Shown here: positions 1-11,600 of the stretch, piece after piece | How positions within the stretch are numbered: position 1 is the first letter of the stretch | Layout of the letters: the number at the start of each line of letters is the position of its first letter | From: an uncultured Collinsella sp. | GTDB taxonomy: Bacteria > Actinomycetota > Coriobacteriia > Coriobacteriales > Coriobacteriaceae | Assembly: GCA_934650975.1 (NCBI GenBank) | Contig: CAKUFW010000001.1 | Location: 22,564 to 86,563, forward strand | Direction of reading: 5' to 3' | Length of the DNA: 64,000 nucleotides | Program-made: the position numbers and the translations under genes | The notes under the pieces: model-generated | Seen by the model: the letters and a program-made list of their open reading frames with translations, nothing else | Told to the model about the DNA's origin: nothing | Database searches by the model: none

Positions 1-2544
1 TCTGCGGCTCAAAAATGGATTGCCGTTAAGGATGGGGACTCCTTCAAGCTGGTGTCCGCGCTTGATCCGTCGATTTGCCTCGACATCGCCGGCGGTAATA
101 CAGGTAACGGCACGAATGTTCGAACTTGGGTGGATAACGGAACGATCGCTCAACGTTGGACATTTTTCAATTTAGACGTTCAGCGTGAACAGCTGGATTT
201 GCTTGCCCAGCAAAATGCGGGCAATATTGCCGATGGACGCTATGTTTTGGCGCTTGGTGTCGGAGGAGCTAAGGTTCTGGATGTGAACGGTGGCTCTAAA
301 GACAACGGCGGCAATGTTCAGTCTTATACGTCGAATATGACTGCGGCGCAGCAGTGGGACATTTCGCATGATGAACTCGGCTATTTGGTTATCAAAAATG
401 TTTGCTCTGGCAAGGTGCTCGATGTCGCGGGTGGTTCCTGCACGTTGGGAACCAATGTCCAGCAGTATGCGTCGAATGGGTCGCGTGCCCAGCGGTGGAT
501 CGCTGCTCCCTCGGTGTCTGGTGGCTCGTTCCGGCTGCAGTCCGCAATCCTGCCCGATCTTGTCCTGGATGTTGCTGGCGGCTCATCTTCAAATGGTGCT
601 AATGTTCAAACGTATGCGAGTAACGGTACCGTCGCTCAAAGCGTTCGTTTTGTATCGGCTGTTCCCGATGTGGCCCCGTCCGACGATCTTGGTTTGGACG
701 GCTGGTTCACTATTTCTGTGGCATCGGATTCATCTCGTGTGTTTGATATCTCTGGAGGGTCTTCTTCCAACGGGGCAAACGTCCAGACTTATGCTGCTAA
801 TGGTACGTTTGCTCAGGTCTTTAAATTTGTATATGAGAATGGCTACTATCGAATCGTCAACGCCCAGTCTGGCAAGGCTCTCGATGTTGATGGTGGCAAT
901 GTGTGCCCTGGAACAAATGTCCACCAATGGAGCGGTGACGGCAATAACTCAAATCAGCTGTTTTCCATTGTTCGCAACGATGATGGTTCCTATACGGCAA
1001 CGAATAAAGCAACCGGACTGGCCCTAAGCGTTGCCAACTCTAATGTGTACGGAGACGTCCCGTCTGATTCCGCGTCGCAGCGTCTTTCCTTTACAAAGCT
1101 GACCTCGCTTTTGCCCGAGGGCTTCTTTACCATTTCGAGCGCTGCATCTTCCTCTGCGGTTTTGGACGTTGCAAGCGGCTCGGCCAGCGATGGCGCTAAC
1201 GTTCAACTCTATGGAAGCAACAAGTCGATTGCTCAAAAGTGGAAGGTGACCAAGGTTGCCGACCGAGACAATACCTATACCGTTGAAAGCCTGGTGTCTG
1301 GCAAGGTCTTAACGGCAGATGAAGATGGCAACGTTTGTGTCCGTTCTTTTGATAATGCCGACGCTCAGCATTGGACCGCCCAGATTGACAAGGGCGGTAT
1401 CAACTTCGTTAACGTTGCAACCGGCAAGGTCCTCGACGCTGTAGGCGGCTCAACAAACAACGGAACTAATATCAGGACGTATGATTCTAACGGCACCTTG
1501 GCACAGTCTTTCAAGTTGTCTACCTGCTCGTTAGTTGATTCGGGTACCTATGTTATTGCCGCTGCTTCTAACCGTTCCAAGGTTCTAGATGTGGCGAGTG
1601 GCTCTCGTTCCAATGGTGCTAACGTGCAGCTTTGGTCCTCCAATGATTCTGGAGCTCAAAAATGGAACGTCAGCGTTAACTCGGATGGAACCATTTCGAT
1701 TCAAAACTGCCGAAGCAAAAAATATCTTGATGTCCTGAATGCTCAGGGTGCTTCGGGCGCCAATGTTCAGCAGTGGCAGGGGAACGGAAGCGCTGCTCAG
1801 CGTTGGCTTGTTGACTACGTTGGTGGTGGCTCCTTTGTCATTCGTTCTGCGCTTAACGATTCGCTCGTTTTGGACGTGAACGGGGGCGCGCTTAATGACG
1901 GAGCCAATATCCAGATTTACGCTGCTAACGGCTCCGACGCGCAGGGATTTTACTTTGCCCAGACGAGCTATACGCCCGAGGCGGTAGACTTGGCTGTTCC
2001 TGTTTACAACCAGTATTCCGTCGGACTTCCTAACGGTTGCGAATCGGCGGCCCTGACCAACGTCCTTAACTATTACGGTTTTGGTGTTGGTCCTTGCGAG
2101 ATGGCCGATCGATGGATCCCCCGTAGCTCTTGGGACTTTGTCTGGTGCTTCTGGGGAGACCCCCACAGCTATAACAACGGTAACGAGATCTGCGCTCCTG
2201 GACTCAATAGGGCTGCCAATAATTTCCTGGCGAGTAGGGGGAGCAACCTGCGTTCGTACGACGTATCGGGAACCTCTCTGTATGACCTCTGCAATTACCT
2301 TGATGAAGGACATCCGGTCATTATTTGGACTACCGTTCATCAGGGCAACGTTGGAAATATTTATGCCCGACAGGGTGGATATTTTGCCTGCGTTAACTCG
2401 CATACGGTTGTTCTGAAGGGCTATAACCCTCAAACAAATAAGGTCATGATTTCCGATACCATCGATGGCTATACCACCTACGATCGAGATTGGATTGCTT
2501 GGGTCTACCAGCAACGAGGTGCGCAAGCAGTCGTTATTAAGTAA
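1..2544 (+). CDS. Secreted ricin-B repeat protein with C-terminal C39-like cysteine peptidase (5' partial)
   Basis: The reading frame is open from the first base, so the gene begins upstream of the window; the GTG at 52 is an internal codon inside a repeat. About 14 tandem repeats of roughly 45 residues carry the QxW signature of ricin-B beta-trefoil lectins, typically GGSSSNGANVQ followed by NGTxAQxW. From about base 1975 the repeats give way to a papain-like C39-type peptidase domain: a Cys in NGCESAA (codon 2038-2040), a His in NSHTVVLKGYN (codon 2401-2403) and an Asp in the following MISDTIDG. The family fold suggests cleavage of peptides, possibly peptidoglycan stems or host protein, outside the cell; the substrate is not visible. 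The next three genes share the same lectin scaffold, so this is one of a paralogous set. The repeat and peptidase calls are firm; specificity is unknown. Confidence 0.85.
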   Translation, partial: SAAQKWIAVKDGDSFKLVSALDPSICLDIAGGNTGNGTNVRTWVDNGTIAQRWTFFNLDVQREQLDLLAQQNAGNIADGRYVLALGVGGAKVLDVNGGSKDNGGNVQSYTSNMTAAQQWDISHDELGYLVIKNVCSGKVLDVAGGSCTLGTNVQQYASNGSRAQRWIAAPSVSGGSFRLQSAILPDLVLDVAGGSSSNGANVQTYASNGTVAQSVRFVSAVPDVAPSDDLGLDGWFTISVASDSSRVFDISGGSSSNGANVQTYAANGTFAQVFKFVYENGYYRIVNAQSGKALDVDGGNVCPGTNVHQWSGDGNNSNQLFSIVRNDDGSYTATNKATGLALSVANSNVYGDVPSDSASQRLSFTKLTSLLPEGFFTISSAASSSAVLDVASGSASDGANVQLYGSNKSIAQKWKVTKVADRDNTYTVESLVSGKVLTADEDGNVCVRSFDNADAQHWTAQIDKGGINFVNVATGKVLDAVGGSTNNGTNIRTYDSNGTLAQSFKLSTCSLVDSGTYVIAAASNRSKVLDVASGSRSNGANVQLWSSNDSGAQKWNVSVNSDGTISIQNCRSKKYLDVLNAQGASGANVQQWQGNGSAAQRWLVDYVGGGSFVIRSALNDSLVLDVNGGALNDGANIQIYAANGSDAQGFYFAQTSYTPEAVDLAVPVYNQYSVGLPNGCESAALTNVLNYYGFGVGPCEMADRWIPRSSWDFVWCFWGDPHSYNNGNEICAPGLNRAANNFLASRGSNLRSYDVSGTSLYDLCNYLDEGHPVIIWTTVHQGNVGNIYARQGGYFACVNSHTVVLKGYNPQTNKVMISDTIDGYTTYDRDWIAWVYQQRGAQAVVIK

Positions 2545-2615
2545 CCAATTGCAGCGATATTGCGGCTCGTATCAACTATTATAGATTCAGTGTTAATTTG
2601 AATCGGGGGTCTGAT

Positions 2616-5600
2616 ATGAGTTGCAGTCGATATGCCCGTGGCCTAGCTGCTATTTCGGTAGTGGTTTTGGCTGCGGGTCTTTTTGTTTCCTCCGTTGGAG
2701 TTTCTCCGTTATTTGCCGAAGAAGTGTCTCCGAACGGGTCCGATGCTAATCGGGCAATCGTATTGGGCGCTGCTGATAGCGGCGATGGTGGCTTAGCACC
2801 GAATAGCTCGACTGTCCCATCTAGCGAGGGGCGATCTGAAGACTCGTCGACACCTGCCGGTGAATCGGCCGATGATACGAAGTCTCAAGATGCTGAGAGC
2901 ATTGAGGACTTAGCCGTTAAAAACAAAGGGACGCTTTCTGATGGCGTGACCTATGTTTTTGCTTGCAGCAATGCATCTCGCAAGGTGTGGGATGTTGCGG
3001 GCGGATCTTCTTCAAACGGCGCTAATGTCCAGATGTATAACTCGAATATGACTCAAGCTCAACGCTGGGTAGTTCATGAGGATGAGAACGGGTTTTTAAC
3101 TTTCGAAAATACCGGTTCTGGTTTGGTGCTTGATGTTTCTGGTGGTATAGCCGAGTCTGGTCGTAACGTTCAGCAGTATGTGGCTAACGGCACGCGTGCG
3201 CAAAAGTGGGTTGCCGTTAAGGGCACCGATGGAGGATTGACGATACATTCCGCTCTCAACTTTGAGTACGTGCTTGATATCGCGGGCGGTAGCTCTGCTA
3301 ATGGAGCCAATGTCCAGTTGTATAAGGCCAATCAGACCGCTGCGCAGCTGTTTTTTGCGCTCGACTCAAATCCGGTCGTTGACTCTTTAGGGCAGAACGT
3401 CGCTGACGGTGTGTATTGTTTTGAATCTGCCGGCTTGGCGCTCGATGTGAAGGGCGCTTCTGCTGAATCCGGTGCGGCTCTTCAGTCGTACGCAAAGAAC
3501 GATACCGTCGCGCAGGCGTTCCGTCTTACGTATGACAGCGCATCCGGTTATTACACGATCGCTTCGCTTGTTTCGGGCAAGTTGATTGACGCCGATTACG
3601 GTAGCGTCGTACCCAGCGGCGCTGCCCATCTCTATGGATCCCTTGATGATGCTGGTTCCTATACGAAGAATCGCTTTTGGATTCTCGAGTCTTCTGGAGA
3701 GGGTTTTGCCATAAAAAACGTCGCGAATGGGTTATATCTTTCGTTTGAAAACGGCGTCGCTGTTACCTCGACTGATGTTGTCACCTGGGCTTTGACCCAG
3801 ACGAAGGGCTTTACCTGGACGCAGGCTGATATCGACGCCTTTGCCGCCGCGCAGGGTTTGCAGATCCCCGATGGAACTTACGCCCTCGGCATGGATTCGT
3901 CACCACGAAGCGTTGTCGATGTTTCTGGTGGCTCTGCCGCGAATGGCGCCAATGTCCAAATTTATGCCTCCAACAATACCCCGGCTCAACGCTGGGTCAT
4001 TAAGAACACGCTTGACTCCGACGGTCAGCCTACCGGCTACGTGACGATTTCTCATATGGAAACCTCCTCGGTCCTTGATGTCTTCGGTGGAAGTAAAAAG
4101 TCCGGCGCCAACGTTCAGCAATATGCCACCAACGGCACTGCCGCGCAGCGATGGATTCCTGTTAAGCAGACAAATGGGGCATTCGTGTTCTACTCCGGTC
4201 TGGGACGTAATCTTGTTTTAGAGGTGAGCGGTGGAAGCGTCTCCAATGGTGCAAACGTTCAAATTTGGGTAGCGAATGGCTCTGCGGCGCAGCGTTTCAT
4301 TGCCATCGATGCTAATCCTCATGTCGAGGCGGGCACCCAAACGGTTGCGGATGGCATGTATCAGATCAACTCCGTTTCTGATTCTTCTACATGCCTTGAC
4401 GTGGCGGGAGGCTCCGTTTCCAACGGCGCCCGTATTCAGACGTATGCCACAAATGGCACAATGGCTCAGTGTTTTAAGCTCTCATATGATTCTGCTACAG
4501 GTTTCTACTCGATTCTTTCGGCGAAGTCTACTAAGGGAATAGATCTTGATAGTGGCGACATTTTCCCGGGCGCAAAAGTTCAACAGTGGGATTTCCCCGG
4601 CCTTGGCTCAAATCAGCAGTGGCGTATTGAGCCCAATGGAGATAGCTTTGTAATCCGTTCCGTTGCGAGCAACTTGGTGCTGGAGCGTAAATCAGATGGC
4701 TCCGTGACGACTGCAGCCGAATCCGGCAGTGCCGCACAGCACTGGACTTTCGAGGCCTTTACTGTTTCGCTCAGCGAAGGCTGCTACTCCATCTACTCGG
4801 ATTCTACGGGTAAATATCTCGACGTTACCGGTGGTTCCTATGCAGATGGAACGCTGCTGCAGGTCTATACGGGAAACGGTACCTTGGCTCAGAAGTTCTG
4901 GGCTCGCAAGGATGATCAGGGCTATTACTCGTTCCAATGTGCCAACTCCGCCAAGTATCTTTTGACACGAGAGTCTGACGGTGCTGTTCTTCAGGCGTCC
5001 GACAAAGATGCTGACGAGGCCAAATGGTCGATTGAGGTCTGCTTTGGAAAGGGTATTGAACTTAAGAATAAAAAGACCGGTAAGGCACTGTCCATCTCTG
5101 GTTCTGGCGGATCAGTTGTCTGCGCCGACGAGAATGGGTCCGCAGCGCAAGGGTGGACTATCGCGTCTGTCCCCCTTATTTCTGACGGTTTTTATGAGTT
5201 TGCCCCCATGCATGCTACTGATCAGCGTCTCGATGTGGCTAGCTGCTCTCGCTCGAATGGCGCAAACGTTCAGATTTATGCTTCTAACGGTACGTTGAGC
5301 CAGCGCATGTGGGTTCGTGGCGTCGGTGACGGCTGGTATTCGCTTACGGCTTGTTGCTCCGCCTATCCTCTTGACGTCTATAGCTGTTCTGATGCGGATG
5401 GAGCGAACGTTCAGCAGTGGCAGTGGAATGGGTCCAACGCGCAAAAGTGGCGTTTCGAAATGGGGGAGAGCGGAATCAAGATTGTTTCGGCTTGCGGCAA
5501 TAAGGTCCTGGAGGTAAGCGACGGGGCCACCGCGAATGGGGCCAATGTCCAGCTTTGGTCTTACACTGGCTCCGCTGCTCAGTCTTGGCGTGCTCTTTCT

Positions 5601-6140
5601 GCCGAGCGTCCTGCGAAGATCGGCTATCAGAACCCTTCGAACTATCCACAGGTAAGCAGCTTGACGGTGAAGCTTCCGAGCTATTGCACGGGCGAGTTCA
5701 CCTATGTTACGCCGTCTCGCATTGCGATTGATGCCACGCGAGACGACTGTGTCAATGCCTTTATTCAGCGTGCCTATGAGTATATTGGCACGAAGTACAT
5801 CGAGCCTTACTCTACCGCGCCCGGCGGCGCCGTCGATTGCTCGGGCTTCGTGCTGCAGTGCCTCTATGCCACGGGTATGGATATGGGTATCTACAACCCC
5901 TATAACCATCGTTGGCTTTCTTGGCAAACGTACAACTCTATGAATTGGTACAATAACGGTACCTTTATGCCGGTAAGCGTCAACAGTATGCAGCGCGGCG
6001 ACGTCATCTATTACCGCGGGCATATCGCCATCTATTTGGGGGATGGTCGCATGATTGACTCTTGGCCCCGTCAGGGTGTCGGCGTCCACGGTGTTTACGA
6101 GCGCGGCAATCCCATTGGTGCTGCACGCCCGTTCGTATAA
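2616..6140 (+). CDS. Secreted ricin-B repeat protein with C-terminal NlpC/P60 peptidase
   Basis: Probable secreted cell-wall hydrolase. The ATG at 2616 is preferred over an in-frame TTG at 2598 because a G-rich Shine-Dalgarno (GGGGG) lies 6 bases before it. The N-terminus is a signal peptide (MSCSRYARGL, then a hydrophobic stretch ending near SPLFAEE), followed by a Ser/Asp-rich linker to about residue 100. Roughly 16-18 beta-trefoil repeats follow, some degenerate. The last 150 residues form an NlpC/P60 domain: Cys in VDCSGFVLQ (codon 5838-5840), His in RGHIAIYLGDG (codon 6021-6023) and the polar IDSW end. This family cleaves D-gamma-glutamyl or related bonds in peptidoglycan stem peptides. 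No LPxTG motif is present, so retention at the wall would have to come from the lectin repeats (inference). It is separated from the upstream gene by about 70 bases and may be co-transcribed. Confidence 0.9.
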   Translation: MSCSRYARGLAAISVVVLAAGLFVSSVGVSPLFAEEVSPNGSDANRAIVLGAADSGDGGLAPNSSTVPSSEGRSEDSSTPAGESADDTKSQDAESIEDLAVKNKGTLSDGVTYVFACSNASRKVWDVAGGSSSNGANVQMYNSNMTQAQRWVVHEDENGFLTFENTGSGLVLDVSGGIAESGRNVQQYVANGTRAQKWVAVKGTDGGLTIHSALNFEYVLDIAGGSSANGANVQLYKANQTAAQLFFALDSNPVVDSLGQNVADGVYCFESAGLALDVKGASAESGAALQSYAKNDTVAQAFRLTYDSASGYYTIASLVSGKLIDADYGSVVPSGAAHLYGSLDDAGSYTKNRFWILESSGEGFAIKNVANGLYLSFENGVAVTSTDVVTWALTQTKGFTWTQADIDAFAAAQGLQIPDGTYALGMDSSPRSVVDVSGGSAANGANVQIYASNNTPAQRWVIKNTLDSDGQPTGYVTISHMETSSVLDVFGGSKKSGANVQQYATNGTAAQRWIPVKQTNGAFVFYSGLGRNLVLEVSGGSVSNGANVQIWVANGSAAQRFIAIDANPHVEAGTQTVADGMYQINSVSDSSTCLDVAGGSVSNGARIQTYATNGTMAQCFKLSYDSATGFYSILSAKSTKGIDLDSGDIFPGAKVQQWDFPGLGSNQQWRIEPNGDSFVIRSVASNLVLERKSDGSVTTAAESGSAAQHWTFEAFTVSLSEGCYSIYSDSTGKYLDVTGGSYADGTLLQVYTGNGTLAQKFWARKDDQGYYSFQCANSAKYLLTRESDGAVLQASDKDADEAKWSIEVCFGKGIELKNKKTGKALSISGSGGSVVCADENGSAAQGWTIASVPLISDGFYEFAPMHATDQRLDVASCSRSNGANVQIYASNGTLSQRMWVRGVGDGWYSLTACCSAYPLDVYSCSDADGANVQQWQWNGSNAQKWRFEMGESGIKIVSACGNKVLEVSDGATANGANVQLWSYTGSAAQSWRALSAERPAKIGYQNPSNYPQVSSLTVKLPSYCTGEFTYVTPSRIAIDATRDDCVNAFIQRAYEYIGTKYIEPYSTAPGGAVDCSGFVLQCLYATGMDMGIYNPYNHRWLSWQTYNSMNWYNNGTFMPVSVNSMQRGDVIYYRGHIAIYLGDGRMIDSWPRQGVGVHGVYERGNPIGAARPFV

Positions 6141-6170
6141 TCCAATTTTGTTAATCGAGGTTCATTAGAG

Positions 6171-8621
6171 ATGAAAAAATCAGTCCTGTTCGCGCCGATT
6201 GTTCCTGCATGCTTCGCTGTCGCTGCCTTGTGTTCTCCCATTCAGGCTTACTCAATTGAGCTGGCTACCCCGAATGATGGGGCCCTAGCTTCTTCGGTAG
6301 TTTCTGCTGAAGATGATTCGATCGAAGCCGACGGAACTTCAGAAAAGGATTCCTTGGGGTCCACGGAAGATGCCGGCGATAACACTTCTGGCGATGCGCA
6401 GGCCCCTGCTATGGGTGACGATGAGACTAGCGCTTCTTTTCCTGTTCCGGATGCTCCTGTTGAGCCTTCCGCATTGCCTTCGAATCCTCAGATTTCCGAT
6501 CTGCCCGCAATGAACATCGATGAGGGCGTCTATGAGATCTCTAATGCCGGCTCTAAAAGGGTCCTCGATGTCACGGGCGGCTCATGCGATAACGGCGTCA
6601 ATGTTCAGCAGTATGGTCAAAACGGTACGCCCGCCCAGCGCTGGAGAATCGAGAAGTTTAATGGGCATTATTTGCTCGTAAATGTCGCGAGCGGCAAGGC
6701 ACTCGATGTGTCTGGCGGTAACGGTGCAAACGGCACGAATGTTCAGCAATATGTTCTCAACCATACGAATGCGCAGCTTTGGGACTTTGTTGCCCGCCAA
6801 GATGGCGGCTATTTTATAAAGTCCTGCCTTGGTGACTACGTGCTTGATATCTCTGGCGGCAGCGTGTCCAATGGGGGAAACGCGCAGGTTTATAGCTGGA
6901 ATGCTACGAATGCACAGGTCTGGAATCTCGTTAAGATCGCTCAGACTATCGATGACGGACTGTATCGACTTGGCTCCATGCTCAACGGCGGTCAGGTTGT
7001 CGATGTCACAGGTGGCTCTTTAAGCGATTCGGCGCAAACTCAGCTTTATGGTTCCAATGATACGCTTGCTCAGTATTGGACGTTTACGTATAACAAGTCG
7101 ACGGGATACTATACGGTTCGCTCTGCGGTATCGGGTAAGGTTCTTGATTGCCGCGGCGGTGGCGTTTCGAATGGAACCGCGGTTCAACAATATGCCGAAA
7201 ACGGTACGACCGCTCAATGGTGGCGCGTCGTTATGAATGCCGACGGCAGCGTGTCTCTTGTTTCCGCCAAAAGCGGTTTGGCCCTTGATGTTACAGGGGC
7301 TAATTCTGCCAACGGAACTAAGCTGCAGCTCTATTCACAAAATGGAACGCTCGCGCAAAAATGGACGCTTTCGGTTCCGACGGTCTTTGTTCGAGACGGA
7401 CTGTATGAGATCTACTCTCGCGTAGACGGTAACCGTCTCATCGATGTCTCTGGTGGGTCGAAAGCTGACGATGCTAAATTGCAGGTGTGGAATCGCAACG
7501 GCACCTTGGCGCAGAAATGGTCGGTTAGCGTTTGCGATGATGGGTCAGTTCTTATCAAGGGTGCAAATTCGGGTAAGTACCTTTCGCAAAGCGATGGCAA
7601 GCTGATCAGCGTTAAGGAGGCTGCGGAAGGTTCCCACTGGATTCCGCGCGTGGCTCCAATGGGCGGTCTTGTTCTTGTGAATGCAGTCTCGGGCGCTGTG
7701 ATTGACTTGACCGGCGCCAATGCCGCTGCAGGCACCGCGATTCAGATGTACGCCAATAATTTTACGGCAGCTCAGGCATGGCGTTTCGTTGCGGTTTCGC
7801 TTATTGACGATGGCTATTATGTTGTGGTGAACCAATCGAGCGGTAATCGTGTTCTGGATGTTGCCGACGGATCCAGCAGTGCCGGAGCTCGAGTGCAGCT
7901 GTATTCCGCTAATGGAACGAATGCGCAAAAGTGGTATGTCCGTTCTTTGGGAAACGGTGCCTACAGTCTGACTGCCTTTGTATCTGGGAAGGCGCTCGAC
8001 GTGCCGAGCGCTAACGCATCTAATGGCGCTTCTGTTCAGCAATGGGACTGGAATGGTTCTAGTGCACAAAAGTGGCTGCTTCGCCTTGCCGATGGCGGCG
8101 GCATCGCAATTTATTCGATGCTTACTGACGGTTCTTTTGCTTTGATGGACAGCGATAACGGTCTTGTTCTTGGCAATGGTAGTAGCGACTCATGGCGCTT
8201 TGATACTACGATTGTTTCTGAGCAACCTTACGCTGACGCTAACGGTGTGCAACGGAGACTCGTCGACATTGCTTACTCCACTCCTTCTCCTGGATTTAAC
8301 CTCTGTTCTGAGTGGATATCGCGCGTGTTTAACGCGGCGGGTTACGGTTATGCAAATGGCGATGCCTGCGACATGTTTTGGTCTTATTGCCATGACAGCA
8401 ACCGCGCTAATTTGAAAGTTGGTATGATTATTGCTGTCCCGTCTCACTCCAATACGTGGGCAGGGTCCATCTGGGGCCATTTTGCAATTTATATTGGAGA
8501 CGGCAAAGTAATTGAGAACATTGGTCGTGTTAACGTCCGTGGGCTTGATGACTGGGTCAATTATTACGGGACGACGTATACGCCGCTTTGGGGTTGGTAT
8601 CGCAATATCGCCCTTTGTTAG
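6171..8621 (+). CDS. Secreted ricin-B repeat protein with NlpC/P60-like (CHAP-type) C-terminal domain
   Basis: 816 residues. Signal peptide MKKSVLFAPI through a hydrophobic core ending near IQAYS, then an acidic Ser/Asp/Pro linker to about residue 115. About 11 QxW-type beta-trefoil repeats follow, more regular than in the upstream paralogue (many NGTxAQxW). The last 130 residues form a small cysteine amidohydrolase-like domain: Cys in NLCSEWISRVF (codon 8304-8306) and His in IWGHFAIYIGDG (codon 8478-8480), the spacing and the HFAIYIGDG signature typical of NlpC/P60 or CHAP enzymes. It probably cuts peptidoglycan peptides at the cell surface. The gap from the upstream gene is 30 bases, consistent with an operon. 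The family of the catalytic domain is called from motifs only; NlpC/P60 versus CHAP cannot be settled by eye. Confidence 0.85.
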   Translation: MKKSVLFAPIVPACFAVAALCSPIQAYSIELATPNDGALASSVVSAEDDSIEADGTSEKDSLGSTEDAGDNTSGDAQAPAMGDDETSASFPVPDAPVEPSALPSNPQISDLPAMNIDEGVYEISNAGSKRVLDVTGGSCDNGVNVQQYGQNGTPAQRWRIEKFNGHYLLVNVASGKALDVSGGNGANGTNVQQYVLNHTNAQLWDFVARQDGGYFIKSCLGDYVLDISGGSVSNGGNAQVYSWNATNAQVWNLVKIAQTIDDGLYRLGSMLNGGQVVDVTGGSLSDSAQTQLYGSNDTLAQYWTFTYNKSTGYYTVRSAVSGKVLDCRGGGVSNGTAVQQYAENGTTAQWWRVVMNADGSVSLVSAKSGLALDVTGANSANGTKLQLYSQNGTLAQKWTLSVPTVFVRDGLYEIYSRVDGNRLIDVSGGSKADDAKLQVWNRNGTLAQKWSVSVCDDGSVLIKGANSGKYLSQSDGKLISVKEAAEGSHWIPRVAPMGGLVLVNAVSGAVIDLTGANAAAGTAIQMYANNFTAAQAWRFVAVSLIDDGYYVVVNQSSGNRVLDVADGSSSAGARVQLYSANGTNAQKWYVRSLGNGAYSLTAFVSGKALDVPSANASNGASVQQWDWNGSSAQKWLLRLADGGGIAIYSMLTDGSFALMDSDNGLVLGNGSSDSWRFDTTIVSEQPYADANGVQRRLVDIAYSTPSPGFNLCSEWISRVFNAAGYGYANGDACDMFWSYCHDSNRANLKVGMIIAVPSHSNTWAGSIWGHFAIYIGDGKVIENIGRVNVRGLDDWVNYYGTTYTPLWGWYRNIALC

Positions 8622-8642
8622 TTTGGATTTAGGTTGATGGAT

Positions 8643-11600
8643 ATGCGCAAGAAAACTTGTCTTGCATCGTCGTTGATGGTTGCTCTCGGTCTGCTTTGCG
8701 GTCTGGGGGCAACCCCTGTTTTTGCCGATGATGCTACGCTTCCTGTTGATGCCTCTCTGGAGGAACGTCTTGCCTATGGCGAGGCGCACCCCGACGAGGA
8801 TTTGGGTACCTACACTGCCGGCAGCTCAATGGAGGGCGAGCCACTCGCCGCTGCGCTCGATACTCGTTCGGCTAATGGATCTCCCTATTGGGGCGGTACC
8901 AACGCCTCTAAAACGTTCTATAACGGATACGACGAGGTCTTTGCCTCTCCTGCCCTTAAGGTTATTGACGTCTCGGAGTGGCAGGGGACGATTGACTGGA
9001 ACAAAGTTAAAAAATCTGGTGTGGATGCGGTCATCTTGCGTTTTGCACATTCAACGAGTCATTTCGATAAGCAGTTTGAACGCAATTTGAGCGAAGTTCG
9101 TCGTTTGGGAATTCCGTTTGGCTTGTACATCTTTAGTACTGCCCAGAATTCGAATGATGCTACAAGTGAGGCCTACTTTACTCAGCAGATTGTGAGCAAA
9201 TACGGTCTATACGATTTGTCGTTGCCGATTTTCTATGACCTTGAGGCGTTTTACGACAGCAACGGTAATCCAATATCGCCCAATAGCGCCTCGGCATACG
9301 AGGGCATTGTGAATGCGTATTTCAATACGTTGTCTGGTTTTGGCATAAGCAACGTGTCCATTTATTCCGGTCGTTGGTATACGGATACCTATCTTAAAGC
9401 CGCTAGCGTGCGCCCTCGCGTTTCCTGGATTGCAGAGTACGGCTCTAAACTTAGGACCTCGTTTAGCTGTGCTGGCCAGTATGGATGGCAGTACACTTCA
9501 TCTGAGCGTCTTGATGGCATTACCGCCAACACGGTCGACATGAGCGCTTTTTCCTCTGCCGATTTTATTAATGTGCTCAATCTGCCCCATTTTGCTCTAG
9601 ATGAGGGAACCTACTACATCAATTCGATTGCAAAGGATTCCTCGGGCGTTACTGTCGGCAACGATGGCAACCTTTCTTTACTCGGCGCTCAGGGATCAGC
9701 TAATCAGCGTTTTGCACTCGAGCCTGCTGACTCTGGGGCGTATCGCATCAAGAGCGAGTCGACTGGGCAGTATCTCTCTGTGGCAGATGGGAACGCGCAG
9801 AGTGGTTCTGCGGTTGTTCAGGCGTCGTATGCTCAGGACGATCACCAGCTGTGGCACGTTCGTGCTGCTGACAATGGATTCTACATTCAGTCCGCTCTTG
9901 GCAACTGGGTGCTCGACTTAAAGGACGGCGGTACGGCGGATGGCACTTCGGTTCGCATCTGGGCTCCGAATAAATCGACTGCGCAGCGCTTTACGTTTGC
10001 TTCCGCATCGGCGGTAAAAACCGATATGGCTTTTTCCATAAAGAGCGTGCTCAACCCTCAGCTTGTTATGGATATCTACGGAGGTTCATCGGATAACCGA
10101 GCGCGGCTCCAGATCTATAACGCCAACAATAGCCAGGCTCAGATGTTTACGTTTAAGCAAGTCGGCAATGGCTTGTACGAAATCGTAAACGTTAACTCTG
10201 GCAAGCCCTTTGAGGCGCAGGGCGGTTCTGTCTCTAATGGTGGAGCAATCTCCCAGTATTCATCCAACGGTACTTGCGCACAGCATTGGTCTGTTATTGA
10301 TTGCGGCAATGGCGAGTACTCGTTCATTAATTCAAAATCCGGTAAAGCCATTGACGTTCCCAGCGCTAATGGCGTGAGTGGTGCTGCGCTTCAAATCTAT
10401 ACCTATAACGGATCTGATGCCCAGAAATGGACACTTGCTGCTGCGCGCACCGTTCGTCAGGAGCTTAACGATCTTGCTGCTTCGGGCAAGGGACTTGTGA
10501 AGGAGGGCGTTGAGTATGCCATTGGCTCTGCTTCCGAGCGTCAGGTCTTCGATATTACCGATGGGTCTACGAATTCCGGTGCGAATCTTCAGCTTTACGC
10601 ATCTAACGCAACTAACGCCCAGCGTTGGAAGTTTTCGTATGACAAGTATGGTTATGTGACCATAACGAATGTCGGTTCGGGAAAAGTTCTAGATGTCTCA
10701 GGCGGCAGCAAGAAAGCTGGCACAAACGTTCAACAGTATGCTCCTAACGGTTCTTGGGCCCAGAAGTGGATCCTCGTTGATTGCGGGGACGGCTCCGTCA
10801 AGATCTGCTCTGCGATTAGGACAGCCTTTGTCTTGGATCTCACCGGCGGATCAACTGCAAATGGCGCAAATGTGCAAGTTTACGACGATAACGGCACCGC
10901 TGCGCAGCGATTCCATTTGTATACTGTCGGAGATGTCTTTAAGGCTCAGACAATTGATTCTCAATCTGCCGTTGTTACGGCTTCTGACGGTCGCGTATTT
11001 GATGTGACCGGCGGTAGTATGGACAGCGGGGCTGCCATTCAGCTTTATGGCGCTAACGGGACGATTGCGCAGGCCTTTGGCTTTGAATATGATGCCGACA
11101 AGGGCCTATATGCGATTAAGTCTGCGAAATCCTACCGGTATCTATATGCCCAGGGTGGCGATATTGTTCCTGGTGCCTCGGTTAAGCAAGGAGACGCTTC
11201 GCCTTCATCGCTAACTTATAACTGGACTATTGAAGATGCTGGTAATGGTTCATACCATATCGTGAATGCCGCTTCTGGTTGTGTTTTGGGCGTGAGTGCT
11301 TCCGGTAAATTAGTCACGGTAACCAGAGGCGATGCTCGCGAGCTTGCGGTCGCATTCGTTCCGTCAGCCTTTAAGTGCTTGCGTTCTGAGCAGGACGCTG
11401 ATGCTGCGGCACACGTGTCTGATTTGGCTGACGGTGAGTATCTCGTGAGCTCGAGCAAGAACTATTCGTTCGTGTTGGATGTTTCTGGTGGTTCAAAAGA
11501 CAATAGTGCCAATATCCAGCTATATAAGTCCAACATGAGCAATGCACAGCGATGGATCGTTTCCCACGATGATAAGGGCTACGTTACGTTTGCCAATGCA

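Noticed and set aside
1-2544. Ricin-like toxin
   Set aside because: Only the B-type lectin fold is present; there is no A-chain N-glycosidase domain in any of the four proteins.
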